From positions 30,392,054-30,456,053 of the forward strand of contig NC_092562.1 in NCBI RefSeq assembly GCF_037975245.1: a DNA stretch of 64,000 bases, in the 5' to 3' direction. A program made the position numbers and the translations under genes. Under the pieces are notes generated by a model, which did not search any database, had not been told where the DNA came from, and was given only the letters and a program-made list of their open reading frames with translations. Source of the DNA: Apostichopus japonicus. Its lineage: Eukaryota > Echinodermata > Holothuroidea > Aspidochirotida > Stichopodidae. Below, in pieces: positions 23,630 through 37,430 of this stretch. Each line of letters starts with the position of its first letter. Positions within the stretch are counted from its first letter, which is position 1.

Positions 23630-26600
23630 AACACTGAATACAATCAGACGACGATCAGACCACGATCAGACCACGATCAGACCACAATCAGACCACAATC
23701 AGACCGCAATCAGACCTTCATCAGACATGCAGACGATCATACACGCAGAAAACCAGACGATCAGACTATCAGACAATCGGAAGCCCAGACAATCAGAAAA
23801 TCAGACGATCAAACGCAAAGACAATCAGACTCGCAGACATCAGAGACGCATGCAATGACACACTCAGACACGCTGATATATAACACGCAGACAATAATAA
23901 ATTCAGACACGCAGACGTGCAGACAAGCATCCAATCAGAAGCCAGTCAGTAGCCAATCAGAAGCCAATCCGACGACAATCAGAAGACAAACATACGACAA
24001 TCATACCACAATCAGACGACAATCAGACGACAATCAGACAACATTCAGACACGCAGACTTTCATACACGCAGGCAATCAGACGATCAGACTATCAGACAA
24101 TCAGACATACAGAAGCGCAGACAATCAGGATATCAAACGATCAAACGCACAGACAACCAGACACGCGCGAAATGAGACACCCAGACACGCAGAAAATATA
24201 ACACGCAGACAATCATACATTCAGACACGCAGACGTGCAGACAAGGATCGTGGAGACGTCAATCAGACGACAATCAGACGACAATCAAACGACAATCAGG
24301 TGCCAATCTGACGACAATGAAAAGTAAATCAGAGTCCAGTCAGTAGTCAATCAGAAGTCATCAGAAGTCAAACAGAAGCCAATCAGACGCCATTCAAACT
24401 GCAAATCAGAAGCCAATCAGAAGCCAATCATGCAGAAGCCAATTTTTAGCCAGTCAGTAGTCAGTCAGACAATCATACAAACAGTCAATCATACACGAAA
24501 ACAATTAGAAACGCAGACAATCAGACACGCAGACTATCAGACAAGCAGACTACCAGACAGGCAGACTATCATACAGGCAGACTATTAGACACGCAGACTA
24601 ATAGACACGCAGACTATCAGACACTCAGACTATCAGACACGGAGACTATCAGACAATCAGACACGCATACCATTTCAGACCATATCAGACCACATCAGAC
24701 AATATCAGACCATATCAGAGAGACAATGAGATAATCAGACAATAAGACACGCACACATACAGACAATCAACCAATCAGGCGACAAGCAGACCACAAGCAG
24801 ACGACAAGCAGACGACAAGCAGACGACAAGCAGAAGCCAATCAAAAGCCAATCAGAACCCAATCAGAAACCAGTCAGACGACAACCAGAAGCCAAATAGA
24901 CCACAAGCAGACAACCAGACACACAGACAATGAGACATACACACATGCAGACAAACAACCAAACAGAAGACAATCATACGACAACCAGACGATAAGCAGA
25001 CGATCAGACCACAATCAGACGACAAGCAGACGACAAGCAGACGACAAGCAGACGGCAAGCAGATAACAATCAGACGACAATCAGAAGCCAATCAGAAGCC
25101 AATCAAAAGCCAGTCAGAAGCCAGGCAGACGACAATCAGAAGCCAATCAGAAGCCAATCAAAAGCCAGTCAGAAACCAGGCAGACGACAATCAGAAGCCA
25201 ATTAGACCACAATCAGACGACAATCAGAAGCCAATCAGAAGCCAATCAGAAGCCAATTTTTAGCCAGTCAGTAGTCAGTCAGACAATCATACAAACAGTC
25301 AATCATACACGAAAACAATTAGAAACGCAGACAATCAGACACGCAGACTATCAGACAAGCAGACTACCAGATAGGCAGACTATCATACAGGCAGACTATT
25401 AGACACGCAGACTAATAGACACGCAGACTATCAGACACTCAGACTATCAGACACGGAGACTATCAGACAATCAGACACGCATACCATTTCAGACCACATC
25501 AGACAATATCAGACCATATCAGAGAGACAATGAGATAATCAGACAATAAGACACGCACACATGCAGACAATCAACCAATCAGGCGACAAGCAAACGACAA
25601 TCAGACGACAAGCAGACGACAAGCAAAAGCCAATCAGAACCCAGTCAGACGACAACCAGAAGCCAAATAGACCACAAGCAGACAAACAGACACACAGACA
25701 ATGAGACATGCACACATGCAGACAAACAACCAAACAGAAGACAATCATACGACAACCAGACGATAAGCAGACGATCAGACCACAATCAGACGACAAGCAG
25801 ACGACAATCAGACGACAATCAGAAGCCAATGAAAAGCCAATCAGAAGCCAGTCAGAAGCCAGGCAGACGACAATCAGAAGCCAATTAGACCACAAGCAGA
25901 CGACAACCAGACAACAATCAGAAGCAAATCACACACTTATCAGACGCCAAGCAGACTGCCAATCAGACGCCAATCAGTAGCCAGTCGGTTGCCAGTCAGA
26001 CAATCACACAAACAGACAATCATGCACGCATAGAATCAGACACGCAAACAATCAGACAATCAGAAAATCAGACGATCAAACGCGCAGACAACCAGACACA
26101 CAGACAATGAGACATGCACACATGCAGACAAACAACCAAACAGAAGACAATCATACGACAACCAGACGATAAGCAGACGATCAGACCACAATCAGACGAC
26201 AAGCAGACGGCAATCAGACGACAATCAGACGACAATCAGAAGCCAATCAAAAGCCAATCAGAAGCCAGTCAGAAGCCAGGCAGACGACAATCAGAAGCCA
26301 ATTAGACCACAAGCAGACGACAACCAGACGACAATCAGAAGCAAATCACACACTTATCAGACGCCAAGCAGACTGCCAATCAGTAGCCAGTCGGTTGCCA
26401 GTCAGACAATAACCCAAACAGACAATCATGCACGCATAGAATCAGACACGCAAACAATCAGACAATCAGAAAATCAGACGATCAAACGCGCAGACAACCA
26501 GACAAGCAGACAATGAGACATGCACACATGCAGACAAACAACCAAACAGCAGACAATCATACGACAATCAGACGATAGAGCAGACGATCAGACCACAATC

Positions 26601-29600
26601 ACACGATAAGCAGACGACAAGCAGACGACAAGCAGACGGCAATCAGACGACAATCAGAAGCCAATCAGAAGCCAATCAAAAGCCAGTCAGAAGCCAGGCA
26701 GACGACAATCAGAAGCCAATTAGACCACAATCAGACGACAACCAGACGACAATCAGAAGCCAATCAGAAGCCAATCAGAAGCCAATTTTTAGCCAGTCAG
26801 TAGTCAGTCAGACAATCATACAAACAGTCAATCATACACGAAAACAATTAGAAACGCAGACAATCAGACACGCAGACTATCAGACAAGCAGACTACCAGA
26901 CAGGCAGACTATCATACAGGCAGACTATTAGACACGCAGACTAATAGACACGCAGACTATCAGACACTCAGACTATCAGACACGGAGACTATCAGACAAT
27001 CAGACACGCATACCATTTCAGACCATATCAGACCACATCAGACAATATCAGACCATATCAGACCATATCAGAGAGACAATGAGATAATCAGACAATAAGA
27101 CAAGCACACATGCAGACAATCAACCAATCAGGCGACAAGCAGACCACAATCAGACGACAAGCAGAAGCCAATCAAAAGCCAATTAGAACCCAATCAGAAA
27201 CCAGTCAGACGACAACCAGAAGCCAAATAGACCACAAGCAGACAACCAGACACACAGACAATAAGACATGCACACATGCAGACAAACAACCAAACAGAAG
27301 ACAATCATACGACAACCAGACGATAAGCAGACGATCAGACCACAATCAGACGACAAGCAGACGACAAGCAGACGACAAGCAGACGGCAAGCAGATAACAA
27401 TCAGACGACAATCAGAAGCCAATCAGAAGCCAATCAAAAGCCAGTCAGAAGCCAGGCAGACGACAATCAGAAGCCAATCAGAAGCCAATCAAAAGCCAGT
27501 CAGAAGCCAGGCAGACGACAATCAGAAGCCAATTAGACCACAATCAGACGACAACCAGACGACAATCAGAAGCCAATCAGCAGCCAATCAGAAGCCAATT
27601 TTTAGCCAGTCAGTAGTCAGTCAGACAATCAAAAGCCAAACAGTCAATCATACACGAAAACAATTAGAAACGCAGACAATCAGACACGCAGACTATCAGA
27701 CAAGCAGACTACCAGACAGGCAGACTATCATACAGGCAGACTATTAGACACGCAGACTAATAGACACGCAGACTATCAGACACTCAGACTATCAGACACG
27801 GAGACTATCAGACAATCAGACACGCATACCATTTCAGACCATATCAGACCACATCAGACAATATCAGACAATATCAGACCATATCAGAGAGACAATGAGA
27901 TAATCAGACAATAAGACACTCACACATGCAGACAATCAACCAATCAGGCGACAAGCAGACCACAATCAGACGACAAGCAGAAGCCAATCAAAAGCCAATC
28001 AGAACCCAATCAGAAACCAGTCAGACGACAACCAGAAGCCAAATAGACCACAAGCAGACAACCAGACACACAGACAATAAGACATGCACACATGCAGACA
28101 AACAACCAAACAGAAGACAATCATACGACAACCAGACGATAAGCAGACGATCAGACCACAATCAGACGACAAGCAGACGACAAGCAGACGGCAAGCAGAT
28201 AACAATCAGACGACAATCAGAAGCCAATCAAAAGCTAATCAGAAGCCAGTCAGAAGCCAGGCAGACGACAATCAGAAGCCAATTAGACCACAAGCAGACG
28301 ACAAACAGACGACAATAAAGGCCAATCATACGCTAATCAGACGGCAAGCAGACTACCAATCAGACGCCAATCAGTAGCCAGTCAGACAATCACACAAACA
28401 GACAAACATGCACGCAAACAAGCAGACAATCAGACACGCATGCAATCAGACACGCAGACAACCAGACACGCGGACAATCAGACACGCACACATGCAGACA
28501 AGCAACTAGTCAGACGAGAATCAGACGACAAGCAGACGACATACAGACGAAATTCATACAACAAGCATACAACAAGCATACAACAAGCATACAACAAGCA
28601 AGCAGACGACAATCAGAAGCCAATAAGAAGCCCATAAGACCATAATCAGACGACAAGCAGGCAACAATCAGGAGCCAATCATACTCTAATCAGACGCAAA
28701 GCAGACTGCCAATCAGAAGCAAATGAGTAGCAAGTCAGTTCCCATTCAGACACTCACATAAACAGACAATTATGCACGCAAACAATCAGACAATCAGACA
28801 CGCAGACTATCATGCATGCAGACGATCAGACAATCAGAAAATCAGACGATCAAACGCGCAGACAACCAGACATGCAAAAATTAGGACACGCACACATGCA
28901 GACGAGCAACCAATCAGACGACAAGCAGACGTACGACAATCAGACGTACGACAATCAGACGACAAGCAGACAACAAGCAGACTCCAAGCGGACGACAAGC
29001 AGAAGCCAATCAAAAGCCAGTCAGACGACAATCGGAAGCCAATAAGACCACACTCAGACGACAACCACACATAATCAGAAGCCAATCATACGCTAATCAG
29101 ATGCAAAGCAGACTGCCAATCAGTAACCAGTCAGTTGCAAGTCAGAAAATCACACAAACAGACAAGCATGCACGCAAACAATCAGAATATCAGACACACA
29201 TAGAATCATACACGCAGACTATCATACACGCAGACAATCAGACAATCAGAAAATCAGACAATCAAAGGCGCAGACAATCAAACACGCGGACAATCACACA
29301 CGCACACATTCAGACAAGCAGACGACAAGCAGACGACAATCAAAAGCCAATTAAAAGTCAATCAGATGCCAATCAGAAGCTAATCAGGATTCAGTCAGAC
29401 GACAATCAGAAGCCAATTAGACCATAATCAGACAAGAGACCAGACGACAATAAGAAGCTAATCAGACGGCAAGCAGACTACCAATCAGACGCCATTCAGT
29501 AGCCAGTCGGTTGCAAGTCAGGCAATCACACAAACAAACAAACATGCACGCAAACAATCAGACACGCAGACTATCATACACGCAGACGATCAGACAATCA

Positions 29601-32600
29601 GAAAATGAGACGATCAAACGCGCAGACAACCAAACACGCCGACAATCACACACGAACACATTCAGACAAGCAACCAATCAGACGACAATCAGACGACAAG
29701 CAGACAACAAGCAGACAACAAGCAGACGACAAGCAGACTACAAGAAGACGACAAGAAGAAAAGCAAGCAGACGACAAGCAGACGACAATCAGAAGCCAAT
29801 TAGAAGCAAATCAAAAGCCAATCAGAAGACAAGAAGAAAACAAGCAGGCGACAAGCAGACGACAATCAGACGACAAGCAGACGAAAAGCAGACGACAAGC
29901 AGGCGACAAGCAGACGACAAGTAGACGGCAAGCAGACGACAAGGAGACGACGATCAGAAGCCCATTAGGAGCCAATAAAAAGCCAATCAGATGCCAATCA
30001 GACACGCAGACTATCAGACAAGCAGAAGCCAATTAGACTATAATCAGAAGACAATCAGACGACAATCAGAAGCCAATCATACGTTAATCAGACTCCAAGC
30101 AGACCACCAATCAGACGCCAATCAGTAGCCAGTCGGTTGCCAGTCAGACAATCACACAAACAGACAATCATGCACGCAAACAATCAGACAATCAGACACG
30201 CATACATTCAGACACGAATACTATCATACACGCAGATGATCAGACAATCAGAAAAGCAGACGATCAAACTCGCAGACAGCCAAACACGCCGACAATCACA
30301 CACGCACACATGCAGACAAGCAACCAATCAGACGACAATCAGACGACAATCAGACGACAAGCGTACGACAAGCAGACGACAAGCGGACGACAGGCAGACG
30401 ACAATCAAAAGCCAATAAGAAGCCAATCAGACGACAATCAGAAGCCAATTAGACCATAATCAGACGAGCGACTAGACGAAAATCAGAAGCCAATCATACG
30501 TTAATCAGACGCCAGGAACACTGCCAATCAGAAGCAACTCAGTAGCCAGTTAGTTGCCCGTCAGACAATCACACAAACAGACAATCATGCACGCAAACAA
30601 TCAGACACGCAGACTATCATACACGCGCACATGCAGACAAGCAACCAATCAGACGACAATCAAACGACAATCTGACGACAATCAGACAACAATCAGACGA
30701 CAATCAGAAGACAAGCAGACAAAAAGCAGACGACAAGCAGACGACAAGAAGACGACAAGAAGAAAAGCAAGCAGACGACAAGCAGACGGCAATCAGACGA
30801 CAATCAGACGACAATCAGACCAAAAGCAGACGACAAGCAGGCGACAAGCAGGCGACAAGCAGACGACAAGTAGATGGCAAGCAGACGACAAGGAGACGAC
30901 GATCAGAAGCCCATTAAGAGCCAATAAAAAGCCAATCAGATGCCAATCAGAAGCCAGTCAGACGACAATCAGAAGCCAATTAGACTATAATAAGAAGACA
31001 ATCAGAAGCCAATCATACGTTAATCAGACACGCAGACTATCATACACGTAGATAATCAGACAATCAGACACGCGGACATTCAAACGCACAGACAGCCAGA
31101 CACGCGGACCACACACACGCACACACGCAGACAAGCCACCAATCAGACGACAATCAGACGACAATCAGACGACAAGCAGGCGAAAAGCAGAAGCCAATCA
31201 GGAGCCAATTAGACCAAAATCAGACGACAACCAGACGACAAACATACGACAATCATACCACAATCAGACGACAATCAGACTACAATTAGACAACAATCAG
31301 ACACGCAGACTTTCATACACGCAGACGATCAGATAATCAGAAATCAGACAATCAAACTCGCAGACAATCAGACACGCGCACATGCAGACAAGCAACCAAT
31401 CAGACGACAATCAATTGTCAATCAGATGACAATCAAACGACCATCAGACGACCATCAGACTACAAGCAGACAACAAGCAGACGGCAAGCAGACGACAAGC
31501 AGACGACAAGCAGGCGACAAGCAGAAGCCAATCAAAAGCCAATCAGAAGACCATTAGAAGCCAATCAAAAGCCAATCAGGAGCCAATTAGACCAAAATCA
31601 GACGACAACCAGACGACAAACATACGACAATCATACCACAATCAGACGACAATCAAACCACAATCAGACAACAATCAGACACGCAGACTTTTATACACGC
31701 AGACGATCAGATAATCAGAAATCAGACAATCTAACTCGCAGACAAACAGACAGGCGCACATGTAGACAAGCAACCAATCAGACGACAATCAATTGACAAT
31801 CAGACGACAATCAGACGACAATCAGTCGACAATCAGACGACAATCAGACGACAAGCAGACGACAAGCAGACGACAAGCAGACGACAATCAGAAGCCTATT
31901 AGAAGCCAATCAAAAGCCAATCAGATGCCAGTCAAATCACACACTTATTAGACGCCAAACAGACTGCCAATCAGACGCCAATCAGTAGCCAGTCGGTTGC
32001 CAGTCAGACAATCACACAAACGGACAATCATGCACGCATAGAATCAGACACGCAGACTATCATACACGCAGCCAATCAGACAATCAGAAAATCAGACGAT
32101 CAAACGCGCAGACAACCAGACACACAGACAATGAGACATGCACACATGCAGACAAACAACCAAACAGACGACAATCAGACGACAACCAGACGATAGAGCA
32201 GACGATCAGACCATAATCAGACGATAAGCAGACGACAAGCAAACGACAAGCAGACGACAAGCAGACGGCAAGCAGACGACAACCAGATGACAACTAGACG
32301 ACAACCAGGCGCCAATCAGTAGCCAGTCGGTTACCAGTCAGACAATCACACAAACAGACAATCGTGCACGCAAACAATCACACAATCAGACACGCATGCA
32401 ATCAGACACGCAGACTATCATACATACAGACGATCAGACACGCAGACTATCATACACGCAGACGATCAGACAATCAGAAAATCAGACGATCAAACGCGCA
32501 GTCAACCAGATGGCAAGCAGACGGCAAGCAGACGACAACAGACGACAACTAGACGAAAATCTGACGACAATCAGAAGCCCATTGAAGCCAATCAAAAACC

Positions 32601-33440
32601 AATCAGAAGCCAGTCAGACGACAATCAGAAGCCAAATGCCCACAATCAAACGACAAGCAGACGACAAGCAGACGGCAAGCAGACGGCAAGCAGACGGCAA
32701 GCAGAAGCCAAATAGCACACAATCAGACGACAACCAGACGACAATCAGAAGCTAATCATACGCTAATCAGACATCAAGCAGACTACCAATCAGAAGCCAA
32801 TCGGTATCCAGTCAGTTTCAAGTAAGACAATCACACAAACAGACAATCATGCACACAAACAATTAGACAACCAGACACGCATAGAATCATACACGCAGAC
32901 GATTAAACAATCAGAAAATCAAAAGATCAATCGCGCAGACAACCAGACACGCGGACAATCAGACACACACACATGCAGAGAAGCTACCAATCAGACGACA
33001 ATCAGACTACAATCAAACGAAAAGCAGACGACAATCAGACGACAATCAAACGAAAAGCAGACGACAATCAGACGGCAATCAGACGGCAATCAGACGACAA
33101 TCAGACGACAAGCAGACGACAAGCAGACGACAAGCAGACGACAAGCAGACGACAAGCAGACGACAAGCAGAAACCAAGCAGAAACCAAGCAGAAACCAAG
33201 CAGAAACCAAGCAGAAACCAAGCAGAAACCAAGCAGAAACCAAGCAGAAACCAAGCAGAAACCAAGCAGAAACCAAGCAGAAACCAAGCAGAAACCAATC
33301 AGACACGCAGACTTTCATACACGCAGACGATCAAATAATCAGAAAATCAGACACGCATAGAATCGGACACGCAGACTATCATACCCGCAGACATCAGACA
33401 ATCAGATATACAGACAATCAAATACGCAGACAATCATAAA
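23630..33440 (+). repeat. 9.8-kb satellite built on an 11-bp unit
   Basis: Almost the whole stretch is made of 11-bp words such as CAGACGACAAG, CAGACGACAAT and AATCAGAAGCC, mixed with related words (GACACGCAGACTATCA). The plus strand is A/C/G-rich and low in T. Because 11 is not a multiple of 3, the peptide repeat is 11 residues in every frame, and few stops occur; open frames up to 165 codons (QADDKQTTSRR-type peptides) are therefore by-products. Higher-order blocks recur: one of about 813 bp starting with AATTTTTAGCCAGTCAGTAG (24441, 25255, 26784, 27597) and one of about 407 bp around CAGTCGGTTGCCAGTCAG (25982, 26389). Confidence 0.95.
33171..33302 (+). repeat. Perfect 11-bp array, 12 copies
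   Basis: Twelve head-to-tail copies of AAACCAAGCAG run without a visible change until the last one (AAACCAATCAG). They directly follow six near-perfect copies of the CAGACGACAAG unit. The uniformity points to very recent expansion, in contrast with the scrambled array to the left. Confidence 0.95.
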
Positions 33441-33449
33441 CTCAGAGAC

Positions 33450-34060
33450 AGTCATGCTTTTCAAACACTCGACTTGATGGAATACATGAGCGTAAGCCCA
33501 CGTTCTACGTTATTACAACTTTTGATAAATGAGAGGACATTCAATTGAAACGTGCATCATTCAATTCCTTAGTACCATTTTTGTTTTTCGAGAAAACAAC
33601 ATTGACGCAGACACGTTTCGGAGCAGATGTGAACTTGAATCAAACAGGTGTCAGGTCATATATACAAGACCCACCCTAACTGATCTGTTTTTATGTCTTA
33701 CGTACATGGAGAAATAATTGACCACTTTAGGTAAAGTTGGATCCCTAACCAATCCTAGTACAAAATAGACAAAATATTTTTTATTTAGTTTGCATGTGAC
33801 ATGCCGCCTATTTGCATACAGTGGCGTAGGAAACTAAATATATCGAGAATTTCATTAAACTGCCTACAGTAAAGGCCACTTTCATTGTGTGACAGAAAGT
33901 AGGGCTGCCACGTGAAGTGCAAAACTTTTCCTGAATGCATCATTTATCAAATTGTTAATTAATTATTTGAAATTCCACAGTATGTGGGTTTTAAACGGAA
34001 TAGAAGGAATGGAACAAACTTAACTCGGTAGATTTCTAATTTCAAGAAACACAATTTACA
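33450..34060. other. Spacer between two satellites
   Basis: Unique-looking A+T-rich DNA separates the 11-bp array from the next satellite. No gene or repeat was recognised. Confidence 0.5.
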
Positions 34061-37000
34061 TTATGGATCTATCTATGAATATCTGTGGCTTGGAATATAC
34101 ACGAAACAGGATAATATATGAATATCTTTGGCTTACAATACCCTTATGGCTAATTTACGTATGAATATATGTGGCTTACATACAGAGCGAATTAATTTAT
34201 TGATATCAATGGCTAAAAACACTTATATACTTATTTCATTATTGATATCTGGGGCTAAGAATACCTACGAAACAGAGTAATGTAGGAATATCTGTGGTTA
34301 TAAAAATTATGTGACATACGAAACAAATTTATCTATCGATATCTGTGGCTTGCAAATCTAACAAAGTTATGAATATCTGTGGCTAACACCACTTTAAATT
34401 ATGGATTTATCTATGAATATTTATTGCTTAGAATACTTACGAATAGTTTAACGTACTTATAAATATCTGTAGTTAACAACACTTTACAGTATGGATTTAT
34501 CTATGAATATCTATAACTTAGAATCCATTCGAATCATATTTTATCTATGAATATGAATGGCCTAAATAACAAATTAATCTGTGAATATCTGTGGCTTATA
34601 AAAACTTACATGGTTAGTTTACTTATGAAACTCTGTAGCTGAATTTATGTATTTATCTATTAATATATGTGACTTAGAATATATATATGAATCATATTTA
34701 TCTATTAATAAGTTTGACCTGCATATCAGAGTTATATATCAATATATGTGGCATAGCATACTGACGAACATGTTTAATATATGAATATACCACTTACATA
34801 CTGTATTTATGTATGTGTGAATATCTATGCGTACATTACATACAAAACGGATTGATATATTAATATATGTGGCTTATAATCCAGTCGTTTATAATTAAAT
34901 GCAGTTTTCAGTCGTTATTTTACTTTCTACATATTTTGACCCTTATAAAATAAATCGTCCTCGATTTATTAATAATTTCAGAAATAAATACATATTTTTT
35001 TGTTGTTGTAAATTTACAAATTTCTACCACATAAAGTTCTAGAATTTCACATTTCCACAATTACACACTTCTACAATTACACATCGGAAAAATACACACT
35101 TTATCTTATTTCTTTTTTTGGAATATCGATTAGTGGCTTCAAACACTTACATAGCTTATTTTTTATGACTAGTTGTGGCTTACATCACAAACGTAATATA
35201 TTTATCAATGAATATATGTGGCTTAGACCATCTACATTATCGATTAATCTATGAATATCTGTGACTTAGAATACAAACGAATCATATATTTATCTATGAA
35301 TGTGTATGGCCTAAATAACAGATTAATCTATGCATATCTGTGGCTTAGAATACTTACGAAAAGGATAAATCTATAAATATTTTCAGAACTAACATAGTTT
35401 AACTTACTTATGCAAATATGTGGCTTACACCACTTTTCGTTATGGATCTATCTTTGAATATCTTTGACTTAGTATACATACGTCATTTATTTATCTATGG
35501 ATATGTATCGGCTTTTATAGCAGAATTATTTATGAATATCTGCGGCTTACAAACTAAAATAGTTCACTTATTTATGAATATCGGTGAATATATGTGACAT
35601 ACAACACTTACATAATGGATTTATCTATGATTACTTGTAGCTTAGAATACTATGTATCGCCTACATAGCAGATTAATCTATGAGTATCTGTGGCTTAAAA
35701 TACTTACAAAGAGCTAAACGTACTTGTGCATATATGTAGGTTACACCACTTTACAGTATGGATTTACCAATGAATAGATGTGGCTTAGAATACTTAAGAA
35801 TCATATTTATTGATGAATATGTATGGTATTACATAGCAGATTAATCTATGAATATCCGTGGTTTACAATACTTACGAATAGGATAAATCTATACATATTT
35901 TCAAAACTAACATAGTTAAACTTGCTTATGCATATCTGTGGATAACACCACTATACATTATGAATTTATCTATGTATATCTGTGACTTAGAATTCAAACG
36001 AATCATATTTATATATAAATATGTATGGCTTACATAGCAGATTTAATCTATGAATATCTGATTCATAAAATGCTTAGGAATAGGATTAATCCATAAATAT
36101 TTTCAAAACTAACATAATTAAACTTGCATGTGCATGTCTGTGGCTTACACCACTTTACATTATGGATTTATCTATGAATATCTATGACTTAGAATACATA
36201 CGAATCAAATTTATCTATGAATATGTATAGCTCACATAGCAGATTAATCTATGAATATCTGTGGCTTAAAATACTCACGAGTGGATTAATCTATAAATAT
36301 TGTTTTTTTTAAACTTACATAGTTCAACTTACTTATGCATATCTGTGGCTTACACCACTTTACAGTATGGAATTTTCAATGAATATATGTTACTTAGAAT
36401 ACATACCAATCATATTTATCTATGAATATGTATGGCTTACATAGCAGATTAATCTTTGAATATCAATGGCTAAGAATACTGACGAATAGTTCAATTACTT
36501 ATGAATATATGTGGCTTACACCACTTTACATTTTTACCATCATATTTATCTATGAATATGTATGGCTTACATAGCAGATTATTCTATGAATATCTGAAGC
36601 TTAAAATACTTACGAATAGGATTAATCCATAACTATTTTCAAAACTAAAATAATTAAACTTATTTGTGCATATCTGTGGCTTACACCACTTTTCCTTTTG
36701 GATTTATCTATGTATATCTGTGACTTAGAATACATACGAATCATATTTTTCTATGAATATGTATAGCTCACATAGCAGATTAATCTATGAATATCTATTG
36801 CTTAGAATACTGACGAATGGTTAAATTACCTATGAATGTATGTGGCTTACACCACTTTATATTATGGATTTATCTGTGAATATCTGTGACTTAGAATACA
36901 TACGAATCATATTTTTCTATGAATATGTATGGCTTACATAGCAAATTAATCTATGAATATCTGTGGCTTAGAATACTTACGAATAGGATATATCTATGAA

Positions 37001-37430
37001 TATATGTGGCTTACAAAACTAACATAGTTAAACTTACTTATGAATATATGTGGCTTACACCACTATATATTATGGATTTATCTATGAATATATGTGAAAT
37101 AGAATACATACGAATCATATTTATTTATGTATATGTTTGGCCTAAATAGCAGATTAATGTATGAATATTTGTGGCATAGAATACTCACATAGCTAATTTA
37201 CTTCTCTGTGACTTACATCACACACTTGTGGATTCATCTATGAATATTTTTGGCCTACATAACAGATTATTCTATTGAATATCTGTTGCTTACAACTCTT
37301 ACCTAGCTAACTTATTTATGAATATCTATTGCTTACTTCACTAACATATGCTTATCTATGAATATTGGTAGCTTACAAGATGTATATTTCAGATCATTCT
37401 ATGAAGATGTGGCCTATAACACCGAGCCCG
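34060..37430 (+). repeat. Diverged ~45-bp satellite, ~200-bp higher order
   Basis: Diverged monomers share a core TATGAATATCTGTGGCTTA. In the better-preserved part (35.8-37.1 kb) monomers of several types alternate so that one type (CGAATCATATTTATCTATGA) returns every 200-205 bp, at about 35797, 36000, 36201 and 36407. The left end is the most diverged. All open frames are absent or trivial. Confidence 0.9.

Noticed and set aside
30554-31051. 165-codon open frame as a Gln/Arg/Asp-rich repeat protein gene
   Set aside because: All three frames of the array are open in turn because the 11-bp unit seldom creates stops; there is no start context, splice signal or unique sequence.
33079-33318. Minus-strand hydrophobic Leu/Phe/Cys repeat protein as a membrane protein
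   Set aside because: It is the reverse strand of the AAACCAAGCAG array and appears in all three frames.
23630-33440. CRISPR-like array of regular short repeats
   Set aside because: The units are contiguous 11-mers without unique spacers, and the window is eukaryotic with split genes.
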